A DNA stretch of 64,000 nt, taken from the NCBI GenBank assembly GCA_041746635.1, contig JBGTGQ010000030.1:1-64000 (forward strand), read 5' to 3'. This document shows positions 33,390 to 42,199 of the stretch, piece after piece. The stretch's first letter is position 1; every line of letters begins with the position of its first letter. The position numbers and the translations under genes are program-made. The notes under the pieces were generated by a model that did not search any database, was not told the origin of the DNA, and worked only from the letters and a program-made list of their open reading frames with translations. The DNA comes from CAMASH01 sp041746635 (GTDB lineage Bacteria > Verrucomicrobiota > Verrucomicrobiia > Chthoniobacterales > Terrimicrobiaceae).

Positions 33390-33850
33390 AACGGGGTTTG
33401 CATTTTGATTTTCAAGCCGGCAGGCGTGGACATTCGCTCGAGCAGCGTGGGGGCGGAAGCCGGCGCTTCGGGGGCGGATTCGCCGGAGAGGGCATTTTTC
33501 AGGGCTCCCTCGACGAGTTGGGCGCAATGGATTTTCATGGGCGGCAAAGAACCGAGCGGCGCAGCCAGTTCTTCGCCCGACATGGCGATGGCCTCCTCGG
33601 AGGTCTTGCCGCGAATGAGTTCCGTGGCGACGCTGGCGACGGCTATGGCGGTCTGGCAGCCGAAGGTCTGGAAGGTGGCCTTGTCGATGATCTTGCGGCC
33701 GTTTTCCTCCTTGAACTTGACCCACATGCGCAACATATCGCCACAGTTTTCGCTGCCGACCGTGCCGACGGCGTCCGCGTCGGACATCTCGCCGATGTTT
33801 TGCGGATTCTGCAGGGCGGCCTGGATTTTGCCTTCGAGATCGTCGCTCAT
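33386..33850 (-). CDS. NifU/IscU-like Fe-S cluster scaffold
   Basis: 154 residues from ATG at 33850. The three scaffold cysteines are visible in ENCGDMLRM, FQTFGCQTAIA and MKIHCAQLVEGAL, spaced as in IscU/SufU. The scaffold assembles a 2Fe-2S or 4Fe-4S cluster and passes it on. The C-terminal 25 residues are a low-complexity Ala/Pro tail. The gene overlaps both neighbours by four bases. No cysteine desulfurase gene is in the window. Confidence 0.87.
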   Translation of the reverse strand: MSDDLEGKIQAALQNPQNIGEMSDADAVGTVGSENCGDMLRMWVKFKEENGRKIIDKATFQTFGCQTAIAVASVATELIRGKTSEEAIAMSGEELAAPLGSLPPMKIHCAQLVEGALKNALSGESAPEAPASAPTLLERMSTPAGLKIKMQTPL

Positions 33851-34380
33851 TCGAGGGTGTAGCGCGGCAGTGAAGGATCGATCTCGACGCTCCAGGCGTC
33901 GATACCGCCACGCAGGCATTTGACGTTGGTGAAACCGTGACCGGCAAAATACGACGCCGCGTCGAGCGAACGGGAACCATTGTGGTCCAGCAGAAGAAGC
34001 CGGCGGTCCTTGGGCCAGGTGGAGAGCGTTTCCTGCATGAGCTGCTGGTTGAAATGGCGGGAACCCTCGATGTGTACGGCCTCATATTCCTCGTGGGTGC
34101 GAAGGTCGAAGATGTCCGCCTCGCCCGCATCAAGCAGCTCCTTCACCTCTGCGGGGCCGATCATCATCTGTTCATCCTGGGCGTGAACGGAGCGCACATT
34201 TTCCAGAACCTCGTCGGGGTCGAGTCCGCCATTGCGTTCGCAAACCCCGGCCAGCGTTTCATCGGGGCGGAAGCCACAACTGGAGCAACCGCCGATGTGG
34301 TACTGGCGGAAAAGCGCCCGCTGGGCCCCCGGATAAGCCGCGAGCAATTCGGCCATGGTCATCTCTGCAATCGCTGTCAT
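33847..34380 (-). CDS. Rhodanese-like protein with inactive active site
   Basis: 177 residues. The N-terminal part has a paired cysteine motif in HIGGCSSCGFRPDETL. The C-terminal part is a rhodanese domain (FDLRTHEEYEAVHIEGSRHF, CLRGGIDAW). The catalytic cysteine of the usual CxxGxR loop is replaced: the sequence reads LLDHNGSRS, with Asp where Cys is expected. Sulfurtransferase activity is therefore unlikely unless the N-terminal cysteines take over. First gene of the Fe-S unit, followed by the NifU-like scaffold with a four-base overlap. Confidence 0.8.
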   Translation of the reverse strand: MTAIAEMTMAELLAAYPGAQRALFRQYHIGGCSSCGFRPDETLAGVCERNGGLDPDEVLENVRSVHAQDEQMMIGPAEVKELLDAGEADIFDLRTHEEYEAVHIEGSRHFNQQLMQETLSTWPKDRRLLLLDHNGSRSLDAASYFAGHGFTNVKCLRGGIDAWSVEIDPSLPRYTLE

Positions 34381-34457
34381 AGCGCAGAGACTATCGCGTC
34401 GGGCGGCGATTTCAACTATGGGCTCGCGGAGATCGCGGGGACTTCTATGATGACGGC

Positions 34458-35099
34458 ATGAAATTTCGCGCCTTGGGGGAAGCCCGCTGGATCTTTGGCA
34501 TACTCGCCGTCTGCTGGGTGGCGACCGTTGCCATTTTTCCCCTCCTGTCGGTGGTCGTCGCCGGCATGATGCTTTTCTCGCTGTATTTTTTCCGTGATCC
34601 CGAACGGGAGATTCCGGCGGACGAATCCCTGGCCGTTTCGCCGGCGGATGGCGTGGTGGTGGAAGTGAGCGAGGTGGAGGAAACGGAATTCCTGAACCGC
34701 CGCGTCCGCCGGGTGGGAATTTTTCTCTCGGTCTTCGATGTGCACGTGAACCGCGCTCCCATCGCCGGAGAGATCACACACTCGGAGCCTTTCACCGGAC
34801 GCTACCTCGATGCCCGCAACCCAGACTCGGCCAAGCTCAACGCCCGCCGCACTTGGGTCTTCCAAGGGCCGCAAGCCACGGTGGTGGTACGGCAGATCAC
34901 CGGGGCCATTGCCCGCCGCATTTGCGCATGGATGCAGGTGGGCGACACCGCCGCGCGGGGAGAGCGCTTCGGCATGATCCGGTTTGGCTCCCGCACCGAG
35001 GTGGATTTCCCGCTGGAGGCGGAAATTCTGGTCAAAATCGGCGACAAGGTGCAAGGCGGACAAACCCCCATCGCGCGGATGCCTGCGAAAAAATCATGA
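34458..35099 (+). CDS. psd: Phosphatidylserine decarboxylase (short type)
   Basis: Converts phosphatidylserine to phosphatidylethanolamine at the inner membrane. Two membrane segments lie near the N-terminus (WIFGILAVCWVATVAIFPLL, VVVAGMMLFSLYFF). Conserved parts are SPADGVVVEV, the sequence FLSVFDVHVNRAP, and the self-cleavage site in MIRFGSRTEVDFP, where the serine becomes the pyruvoyl group. The length of 213 residues marks the short class. The TGA overlaps the pssA ATG, so the two steps of PE synthesis are coupled. Confidence 0.94.
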   Translation: MKFRALGEARWIFGILAVCWVATVAIFPLLSVVVAGMMLFSLYFFRDPEREIPADESLAVSPADGVVVEVSEVEETEFLNRRVRRVGIFLSVFDVHVNRAPIAGEITHSEPFTGRYLDARNPDSAKLNARRTWVFQGPQATVVVRQITGAIARRICAWMQVGDTAARGERFGMIRFGSRTEVDFPLEAEILVKIGDKVQGGQTPIARMPAKKS

Positions 35100-35923
35100 A
35101 CCAGCCCGACGAGCCAAAAATTTACCTCCTGCCGAACCTGATGACGGCGGGAAATCTTTTTTGCGGATTCGCCGCCATGCGCAGCATCATCGAGGCGGCG
35201 CTGGTCATCCAACAAGGGCTCTCCGCGGTTGAGCTGTACCATCAGGCCCTGCTTTTCATTTTGGGTGCCTGCGTGTTTGACCTCCTTGACGGGCGGCTGG
35301 CGCGGCTGGGCGGAAGAGAGAGTCCGTTCGGACGGGAATTCGATTCGCTGGCCGATGTGGTCTCCTTCGGCATCGCACCAGCCATGCTAGTTTATCAGAT
35401 CGTGCTGCGCGACTTTGCCCGTGCCGGCTGGTTGATCGCTTTTGTTTATCTTCTCTGCGGTGTCCTGCGGCTGGCGCGATTCAATTGCTACGCCATTGCC
35501 AAAAATGACAAGCCGTCGAATGAGTTCGTAGGATTCCCCATCCCCGCCGCCGCCGGGGTGATCGCTTCACTCACGCTTTTCATGTTATGGTTGGAGGAAG
35601 GTTCCAAGGAAATTGGCGCATGGAAATTCGCCCTGGCGGGATTGATGCTCTTTCTCTCCTTCATGATGTTCAGCCACGTGCGCTACCCCAGTTTCAAGGG
35701 GCTGGGCTGGCGCACCCAGCGATCCATGCCACGGTTTCTCCTCATCATCGTCATCATTCTGGTCAGCGCGATGTTCTACCAATGGGTGCCGGCCGTGCTT
35801 TTCGTCAGCTTCCTCGTTTACGGCTTTGTGCGCCCCTTTATCTCCAAGGCCATGCGGCATGAGATCGAGGACGAGATGGAGGATGACGAATCCGCCGAAT
35901 CTTCGGAAGCCAAGGATTCTTAG
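35096..35923 (+). CDS. pssA: CDP-diacylglycerol-serine O-phosphatidyltransferase
   Basis: 275 residues from ATG at 35096. The CDP-alcohol phosphotransferase motif is in DLLDGRLARLGGRESPFGRE followed by FDSLADVVSFGIAPA. Several membrane helices follow, and the C-terminus is acidic (EIEDEMEDDES). It makes phosphatidylserine, which the psd product then decarboxylates. The longer frame starting at 34853 lies inside psd and is not used. It converges on hppA: its stop overlaps the hppA stop by four bases. Confidence 0.94.
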   Translation: MNQPDEPKIYLLPNLMTAGNLFCGFAAMRSIIEAALVIQQGLSAVELYHQALLFILGACVFDLLDGRLARLGGRESPFGREFDSLADVVSFGIAPAMLVYQIVLRDFARAGWLIAFVYLLCGVLRLARFNCYAIAKNDKPSNEFVGFPIPAAAGVIASLTLFMLWLEEGSKEIGAWKFALAGLMLFLSFMMFSHVRYPSFKGLGWRTQRSMPRFLLIIVIILVSAMFYQWVPAVLFVSFLVYGFVRPFISKAMRHEIEDEMEDDESAESSEAKDS

Positions 35924-38055
35924 AAAAAGATCGGGATGATCAGGATGGCGACGATATTCACCACCTTGATCATGGGATTGATCGCGGGTCCGCTGGTGTC
36001 CTTGTAAGGGTCTCCCACGGTGTCGCCGGTTACTGCGGCTTTGTGCGCCTCGGAACCCTTGCCGCCAAAATTTCCTTCCTCGATATATTTTTTTGCGTTG
36101 TCCCAAGCCCCCCCGCTGGAGGTCATGGAAATGCCCATGAACAAACCGGTGACGATGCTGCCCATCAGGACCCCGCCGAGAATGACCATGCCGCCGGGCA
36201 GTGCCGCCACTGCGACCACCGCCACCACCGGTAGCAACGCGGGGATGATCATTTCCTTAAGCGCAGCCTTGGTCACGATATCCACACACGCGCCGTACTC
36301 CGGAGTGTCTTCGCCCTTGAGAATGCCGGGATGCAGGGCAAGTTGGCGGCGCACTTCATTAACCACCGCCCCCGCCGCGCGTCCCACCGCATTCATGCTG
36401 AAGGCGGAAAATAGATAAGGCAGCAGGCCACCAATGAAGAGCCCGATGACGATTTGCGGATCCTTGAGGGAGAAGGCGAGAAGCGTGTCAATTTGGGCCT
36501 CGGTCATGTGACGCACAACTTCCAAGTGGTGCTTCAGATCCACATAATACGAACCAAAAAGCACGACCGCGGCCAAGCCCGCGCTGGCAATGGCGTAACC
36601 CTTGGTCACGGCCTTCATGGTGTTGCCCACGGCGTCGAGATCATCGGTGATGGCGCGGACTTCCTTGGGCAGGCCACTCATCACGGCAATGCCACCGGCG
36701 TTGTCGGTGATGGGTCCGAAGGCATCCAACGAGATGATGATGCCCGACAGCGAAAGCATGGACATCACGGCAACGGCGATTCCGTAAAGACCGGCCGCGC
36801 TGTAGCTGAGCCAGATGGAAGCGGCAATGCACAGGACCGGCAGCGCGGTCGCGTGCAAACCGACGCCGATGCCGGCGATGATGTTGGTGGCGTGACCGGT
36901 CACGCTGGCTTCCGCGATTTTGCGCACGGGCGAATAAGCGGTGGAGGTGTAATAGTTGGTGATCAACACCGCCGCCCCGGTCATGACCAGCCCGATGATG
37001 GCCGCAAAATAAATGCCGCCCGCAGAATAGACTGCTTCCGATCCGCTGAGAACGTCCGTCACTTTCAGGCCGCCTTGAAAAAGAATGGTGGTAACCGGCC
37101 AGAAAGCCAGTGCGGCAATGAAGGCGCTGATCAACACGCCGCCCATGAGCGCATTGGCCGGCTTGGCCCCGGACAGATTGACATAAAGAATGCCAATAAC
37201 CGAGGCGATGATGCCCAGGCCTCCCAAGATAAACGGATAAACCACCGCCGCTCCCGACACGCCACCCGCCGTTAGCGCGGCCACGAGGATCGCACCGATC
37301 AAGGCTACCTCGTAGGTCTCAAAAACATCCGCCGCCATGCCGGCGCAGTCGCCCACATTGTCGCCCACGTTGTCCGCGATGGTGGCCGGATTACGCGGGT
37401 CATCTTCATCAAGGTTTGATTCAACCTTTCCGACCAGATCCGCCCCGACATCCGCCGCCTTGGTGTAGATGCCGCCCCCGAGGCGCGCGAAAACCGAAAT
37501 CAACGAGGCACCCAAAGCCACACCCACGAGGCTGGCGACCGCCTTTTCCGGGTTCATTTTCAGCATCACCAGCCAGAAAATTCCCACGGAAAGCAAGGCC
37601 AGCCCCACCACTAGAAGTCCGGTCACGGCGCCGCCATTGAAAGCGGCCTGCAAAGCTTTTTTCCGGCTTTGGGTGGCCCCCTGCGCGGTGCGCACGTTGG
37701 CCACGACCGCAACCCGCATCCCAATATAACCGGCCACCAGGGAACAAACCGCCCCAAGCAGAAAACCCAGCGAAGTCGGCAGGTCACGCAGAAAAGTCAG
37801 CAGGACAAAAATCACTACCGAAATCACACAGATCGTGGCGATCTGCCGGTTCAGATAGGCCTTTGCACCCTCCTGGATGGCTCCCGCAATCTGTCGCATG
37901 CGGTCGTTGCCCGCGGGCGCACGCCGAATGAAGGTGATCAACACGACCGCCGCCACCAGCCCACCAATGGCACAGAGCAACGACAATGGAATTCCTTGGG
38001 CGAGTAAAAAATCGGGTGACACGAGATAGGGTTCGGGTTGGAGGGATGGAAACAT
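35920..38055 (-). CDS. hppA: K+-independent membrane H+-pyrophosphatase
   Basis: 711 residues with about 16 membrane helices. Pyrophosphate hydrolysis drives ion pumping. The substrate motifs are DVGADLVGKVESNLDEDDPR and NPATIADNVGDNVGD, and near the C-terminus GDTVGDPYKDTSGPAINPM. The position that sorts the subfamilies reads GNTMKAVTKG: Lys and Thr (KxxT) where K+-dependent enzymes have AxxG, which indicates the potassium-independent H+-pumping class. The fourth residue of the usual GNTT is Met. I chose ATG 38055; a TTG eight codons upstream is less likely. Confidence 0.93.
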   Translation of the reverse strand: MFPSLQPEPYLVSPDFLLAQGIPLSLLCAIGGLVAAVVLITFIRRAPAGNDRMRQIAGAIQEGAKAYLNRQIATICVISVVIFVLLTFLRDLPTSLGFLLGAVCSLVAGYIGMRVAVVANVRTAQGATQSRKKALQAAFNGGAVTGLLVVGLALLSVGIFWLVMLKMNPEKAVASLVGVALGASLISVFARLGGGIYTKAADVGADLVGKVESNLDEDDPRNPATIADNVGDNVGDCAGMAADVFETYEVALIGAILVAALTAGGVSGAAVVYPFILGGLGIIASVIGILYVNLSGAKPANALMGGVLISAFIAALAFWPVTTILFQGGLKVTDVLSGSEAVYSAGGIYFAAIIGLVMTGAAVLITNYYTSTAYSPVRKIAEASVTGHATNIIAGIGVGLHATALPVLCIAASIWLSYSAAGLYGIAVAVMSMLSLSGIIISLDAFGPITDNAGGIAVMSGLPKEVRAITDDLDAVGNTMKAVTKGYAIASAGLAAVVLFGSYYVDLKHHLEVVRHMTEAQIDTLLAFSLKDPQIVIGLFIGGLLPYLFSAFSMNAVGRAAGAVVNEVRRQLALHPGILKGEDTPEYGACVDIVTKAALKEMIIPALLPVVAVVAVAALPGGMVILGGVLMGSIVTGLFMGISMTSSGGAWDNAKKYIEEGNFGGKGSEAHKAAVTGDTVGDPYKDTSGPAINPMIKVVNIVAILIIPIFF

Positions 38056-38181
38056 TAGTGCAGCTTCTTTTGGAAGCAATGTCGATTTATGGATCTGTCG
38101 CTAGCGGGGCGTGCAGCGATCCGAACGCATTCACCTTGCGGAAACGGCCAGAATTCGCCTCGATTTCCCGCCAGGGAACCT

Positions 38182-39075
38182 CTACCCCGCCAGCAGCGAG
38201 AGAATCGCTTTTTGCGCATGCAGCCGGTTTTCCGCCTGCCGGAAAATCGTGTCCGCCTGCGCCTCAAAAATTTCCTCCGTGATCTCCTTGCCCCGATAGG
38301 CCGGCAGGCAATGCATCACCAACGCCCCCGGAGCCGACCGCAGCAATTCCGCATTGATTTGGTAGCTTTGAAATTGCGCCTCACGAAACGCCTTTTCCTC
38401 CTCCTTGCCCATGCTCACCCACACATCCGTGTAGAGCACATCGGCATCCTTCGACGCCTCCGCCGGATCCGTCGTGACCAGGATCTTCCCCCCCGACCGC
38501 GCCACCAGATCCGCGGGCGGCTGAAACCGCGAAGGTGCGCCAATCCGCAATTCAAAACCCAAACGCGCCGCCGCCCAGATCCACGACCGCGCCATGTTGC
38601 AATCCCCGTCTCCGATAAATGCCAGGCGGAGCTTGCTCAAATCCTTCCCCGCCTCGCGGATGCTGAACAAATCGGCCAGCACCTGGCAGGGATGTTCCTC
38701 ATCCGTCAACGCATTGATCGTCGGGATGCCGCTGAACTCGGCAAAGACATCCACATCGCTTTGCGCAAATGTGCGGATCACCGCGCCGTGCAGCATCCGC
38801 CCCATCACCCGCGCCGTGTCTTTGATCGGTTCCCCCCGTCCGAGTTGGATATCGTCCGCCGCCAGAAAAATCACATCCCCGCCCAGTTCCCGAATCCCGA
38901 CCTCAAAAGAGATGCGCGTGCGCGTGGACGACTTGGCAAACATCATGGCCCAGCATTTATGCCGCAGAGGATGCGCCGCATGACGGCCCCGCTCGGCCTT
39001 CATCACTCCGGCCAAAGTGACAATTTCTTCGATCTCCGCGGGGGAGAGCGACTCAATGGACAAGAGATGCTTCAC
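38182..39075 (-). CDS. argF: Ornithine carbamoyltransferase
   Basis: Forms citrulline from ornithine and carbamoyl phosphate. The carbamoyl-phosphate motif is SSTRTRISFEV; EEHPCQVLAD and the ornithine-site HCLPAYRGKEI follow. The GTG at 39075 opens with KHLLSIESLSPAEI, where family members begin, giving 297 residues. The open frame extends to 39225, but that stretch is a palindromic intergenic repeat. argD is upstream on the same strand. Confidence 0.94.
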   Translation of the reverse strand: MKHLLSIESLSPAEIEEIVTLAGVMKAERGRHAAHPLRHKCWAMMFAKSSTRTRISFEVGIRELGGDVIFLAADDIQLGRGEPIKDTARVMGRMLHGAVIRTFAQSDVDVFAEFSGIPTINALTDEEHPCQVLADLFSIREAGKDLSKLRLAFIGDGDCNMARSWIWAAARLGFELRIGAPSRFQPPADLVARSGGKILVTTDPAEASKDADVLYTDVWVSMGKEEEKAFREAQFQSYQINAELLRSAPGALVMHCLPAYRGKEITEEIFEAQADTIFRQAENRLHAQKAILSLLAG

Positions 39076-39078
39076 CCG

Positions 39079-39219
39079 GCACGAAGAACCAAAAAACCGC
39101 CTTCCTGTCGAGGGAATCGTCCCGATGAAATTCGTGGCATCGGCTTCCAGCCGATGCGTTGTGGGGGATGCAGAACCACCCCTGATTAACGCACGAGCAG
39201 GATGCTCATGCCACGGAAT
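39079..39219. repeat. Palindromic intergenic repeat between argD and argF
   Basis: Contains GTGGCATCGGCTTCCAGCCGATGCG (an inverted repeat: CATCGGCT/AGCCGATG) and, further right, GCACGAGCAGGATGCTCATGCC. Related wording (AACCAGCCGATGCG, GGCAAGATGCCGATGC) occurs at 61440-61515, so this is a dispersed family. It is read through by the false 5' extension of argF. Confidence 0.5.
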
Positions 39220-39221
39220 CT

Positions 39222-40403
39222 TCAACCCAGCACCCGCCCCAATACCCCCAACGCTTCATCCGCCTCCGCTGCGGTGATATTCAGCGGTGGCAACAACCGC
39301 ACCACCCGCTCTCCGGCCGGAATGGTCAGCAGTCCCTCCGCCATCAGGGCCTTCACCACCTCCAAAGCCGCGATTCCCTCCGTGAGTTGGATTCCCAGCA
39401 TCAGGCCCAGACAACGCACTTCTTCGAGCTTCGCGCTGCCCAGCCCCCGGATTGCCCCGGCCAACCTCGCGCCCTGCGCCACCGCGTTGGCCCGCAGACC
39501 ATCCCGCTCAATAATCTCCAGCACCTTCATCCCCGCCGCGCACGAAATAGGATTTCCCCCATAGGTCGTCCCGTGCGTCCCGGGTCCCAGGGTGTCGCAC
39601 AATCCATCCTTCGTCGTCGCCCAGAAGGCCCCAAGCGGAAACCCATTGGCAATCCCCTTCGCCCAGCTCACCCCATCCGGCATCACATCAGGCACCAGAG
39701 TTTTCCAACCGCACCAATCGCCCGTCCGTCCCAACCCGCACTGGATCTCATCGAAAAGCAGCAGCAACCCGTGCTCATCACAAATTTCCCGCAAACCACG
39801 CAAAAACTCCGCTGTGGCAATATGGATGCCCCCTTCCCCCTGCACCGGCTCCACCAGGATGGCGCCGGTCCTTGGCCCCACCGCCGCCCGCACGGCGGCT
39901 AGATCGCCATAGGGCAAATGCTGAAAACCTTCGAGCAGCGGAGCGAATCCCTTCTTCACTTTCTCCTGCGCCGTGGCCGAGATCCCCGCCATCGTCCGCC
40001 CATGGAACGAATTGCCAAAAGTGATCATTTCATACCGCCCGGATTCCGAGCCCCGCTTGCGCGTGATTTTGATCAGCCCCTCATTGGCCTCCGCCCCGCT
40101 GTTGCAAAAGAAAACCTTCCCCGGCCCCGTCAGTTCCACGAGCCGCCGCGCCAACTCCCCCTGCGGCTGCGTGCGGTAGAGATTCGATGTGTGCACCAAC
40201 GTCCGCGCCTGCTGACTGATGGCCCCGGTGATTTCCTCATGCGCATGCCCCAGCGAACACACCGCAATCCCCGCGCCGAAATCCAAATACTCCCGGCCGG
40301 CAAAGTCCCACACCCGGCACCCCAGCCCACGGGCGATTTCGAGATCGAACCGCCCATAGGTCGGCATCACATAGTCAGCGTAGAGAGACGAGAGGTTGGA
40401 CAT
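39222..40403 (-). CDS. argD: Acetylornithine aminotransferase
   Basis: PLP enzyme of class III aminotransferases in arginine synthesis. Landmarks are FCNSGAEANEGLIKITRK, the sequence SFHGRTMAGISATAQ, the cofactor aspartate in LLLFDEIQCGLGRTG, and the Schiff-base lysine in SWAKGIANGFPLGAFWA. The length of 393 residues is normal. It precedes argF on the same strand with a repeat-filled gap of 146 bases, suggesting an argD-argF transcription unit. Confidence 0.93.
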   Translation of the reverse strand: MSNLSSLYADYVMPTYGRFDLEIARGLGCRVWDFAGREYLDFGAGIAVCSLGHAHEEITGAISQQARTLVHTSNLYRTQPQGELARRLVELTGPGKVFFCNSGAEANEGLIKITRKRGSESGRYEMITFGNSFHGRTMAGISATAQEKVKKGFAPLLEGFQHLPYGDLAAVRAAVGPRTGAILVEPVQGEGGIHIATAEFLRGLREICDEHGLLLLFDEIQCGLGRTGDWCGWKTLVPDVMPDGVSWAKGIANGFPLGAFWATTKDGLCDTLGPGTHGTTYGGNPISCAAGMKVLEIIERDGLRANAVAQGARLAGAIRGLGSAKLEEVRCLGLMLGIQLTEGIAALEVVKALMAEGLLTIPAGERVVRLLPPLNITAAEADEALGVLGRVLG

Positions 40404-40952
40404 TTGGTGGTGGAATTGGACAGGAAAAGAATCGAAAAAACGAGTGTTTCGTCAGCGAACGCGCAGTAAAGCGCAATACATTTCTCATCCCCCGGAACCG
40501 TCCCAGCGCGATAAAAACTGGATGTCAACCGCACCTCACAACTTAAAGTTCAGGCCACGCCGTTGTCCCAATTTCCGGCCGTATTCCAGTCACCGTTTCC
40601 CGGATTGATCCAGGTGGTCTGGGCGAGAGCCGATGCGGAAAACGCCATCGAAAGGAGGGGGACACAACTGGGCAGCCTCTTAAACAGGGCGTTTAATTGG
40701 GTCTATCCAGAAGTTCCTCCCCGCTGGGAAGTTAAATTTTTCCTCCCCCTACCAATTTATCAGATCATTCCCTTAAGGGTGCATTCCCTTGGTGAATTGC
40801 CACCAGTGGAATCGATCCCACTCCAGAGTCCAGGCGGCCGAACCGACATCGTTCTCCCGGGTTGGCCCGCATGCTTTCATGGTATTCTCGAAGAAGTGAT
40901 TCGGCAAAAAATTTGCCAATGCGCGGGAAAGGCCGCAAAGCTGGGAGCATCC
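40404..40952. other. Intergenic stretch without an intact gene
   Basis: 549 bases between argD and the small membrane protein gene. The first 145 bases hold nothing I can support. 40550-40648 (minus) is the 5' remnant of a secreted repeat protein. Bases 40690-40950 are comparatively AT-rich and show a small palindrome CCCTTAAGGG (40770-40779), but no gene. Confidence 0.6.
40550..40648 (-). pseudogene. 5' remnant of an autotransporter-type beta-strand repeat protein
   Basis: On the minus strand, ATG 40648 begins MAFSASALAQ and continues TTWINPGNGDWNTAGNWDNG, ending at TGA 40550. The frame also reads upstream as KRLPSCVPLLS, completing a signal peptide but without an ATG there. The W-x-N-P-G-x-G-D-W-N-x-A-x-N-W-D-N-G wording is the opening of the large autotransporter-associated beta-strand proteins common in Verrucomicrobia. 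Everything after the first repeat is missing, so only the leader and one repeat survive. Confidence 0.6.
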
Positions 40953-41381
40953 ATGTTTCACGCTATGCTGGTCGTTTTTAGTCTGGGCATCGTCTATTTT
41001 CTCGCGGCGATTCCCACCGGTGTGGCCATGCACCTGCATCCGGCCACGGCGGCAGTTTGCGCTTGGGCCGGCTACACCGCAATTGCGACAGCGATGCTGC
41101 TTGTCCGCGAACCAGCCCGGCAGTGGTTGGCGGCGAAATTTAAAATCTCCCTCGTGCCGAACCCGGAAAAGCGGTTCTGGCGCGTCTGGCTGCGCTGGGG
41201 TCTGCCGGGGCTGGGGCTGCTCGCTCCCGTGACCTGCGGCCCGTATTTTGCCGCGCTCATCGCCCTGGCCTTGGGGGAAAAACCCCGGCGCTTGATGTTG
41301 TGGATCGCCGTCGGAGTCATTCCCTGGTGCATCCTCTTCGCCATTCTCGCCGCCACCGGCAGCGGTCTCTTGAAAAAATGA
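40953..41381 (+). CDS. Small integral membrane protein
   Basis: 142 residues from ATG at 40953, preceded by GGGAG. Three to four membrane helices: LVVFSLGIVYFLAAIPTGVA, AVCAWAGYTAIATAMLLV, GLGLLAPVTCGPYFAALIAL and LWIAVGVIPWCILFAILAA. A basic, cytoplasmic loop lies in the middle. The pattern resembles small multidrug export proteins (SMP family), but the match is loose. It is followed after four bases by btpA and probably shares its transcript. Confidence 0.6.
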   Translation: MFHAMLVVFSLGIVYFLAAIPTGVAMHLHPATAAVCAWAGYTAIATAMLLVREPARQWLAAKFKISLVPNPEKRFWRVWLRWGLPGLGLLAPVTCGPYFAALIALALGEKPRRLMLWIAVGVIPWCILFAILAATGSGLLKK

Positions 41382-41385
41382 CGCC

Positions 41386-42174
41386 ATGAGACCGTTTCCC
41401 AAAAAATCCCTCGCCGCCATGATCGCCGTCCGAGCGTTACCCGGCTCTCCGCGCCACGGCGGCGACGACCGGGCAATTGTGCGCGAGGCGTTGGACGATC
41501 TCGCTCATTACATCGTGGCCGGAGTGGATGCCATCGTCCTGGAAAACAGCCACGACCTGCCCTACATCAAGCCGCCGCTTCCCGCGAAAGCCGTCGCGCT
41601 CATGACCCGCATCGCCCGCGGAGTCCGCCAACGTTTTCCCGGGCCCGTCGGCATCCAGATGCTCGAAGCCGCCAACGAAACCGCGCTGGAAATCGCCCAC
41701 GCCGCCGACCTCGATTTCCTGCGCGTGGAGGGCTACGTCTTCGCCCACATCGGCGGGGCCGGGTTGATCGAAGGCTGCGCCGGACACCTCCTGCGCCAAC
41801 GCAAGCAACTCAAGTGCGAGCACATCAAAATTTTCGGCGACGTTAAAAAGAAGCATTGTTCACACGCGCTCACCGGCGATCTCGACATCGTCGATGTGGT
41901 CAAGCAGACGGAATTTTTTCTGGCGGACGGCGTGATCGTCACCGGTCCGCGCACCGGCGAATCCCCCGACATCCGGGAACTCCAGCGGGTGAAAAAAGCC
42001 GCGCACGTTCCTGTCCTCATCGGTTCGGGCCTGACCCCCAAAAATATCGCCTCCTACCTGCCGCTGGCCGATGTTTTCATCGTCGGCTCAACCCTGCGTG
42101 AAGGCGGAGGTTTTCTCGGCCGGCTCGATCCGGCGCGATTGCAGGATTTTGTGAGGGCTTTTCGCAAGAAGTGA
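41386..42174 (+). CDS. BtpA/SgcQ family protein
   Basis: 262 residues forming a TIM barrel. Typical segments are MIAVRALPGSPRHGG near the N-terminus, GVDAIVLENSHDLPY, FLRVEGYVFAHIGGAGLIEG, the central IFGDVKKKHCSHAL and the C-terminal VPVLIGSGLTPKNI with VGSTLREGG. In cyanobacteria BtpA affects photosystem I stability; in other bacteria relatives lie near sugar genes, and the activity is not settled. It is coupled to the small membrane protein gene by a four-base gap. Confidence 0.85.
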   Translation: MRPFPKKSLAAMIAVRALPGSPRHGGDDRAIVREALDDLAHYIVAGVDAIVLENSHDLPYIKPPLPAKAVALMTRIARGVRQRFPGPVGIQMLEAANETALEIAHAADLDFLRVEGYVFAHIGGAGLIEGCAGHLLRQRKQLKCEHIKIFGDVKKKHCSHALTGDLDIVDVVKQTEFFLADGVIVTGPRTGESPDIRELQRVKKAAHVPVLIGSGLTPKNIASYLPLADVFIVGSTLREGGGFLGRLDPARLQDFVRAFRKK

Positions 42175-42199
42175 GCCACAGGCGAAGGATTTCAAAAAA

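Noticed and set aside
39076..39225. 50-residue N-terminal extension of argF
   Set aside because: Read through a palindromic repeat; the family N-terminus begins at the GTG at 39075.
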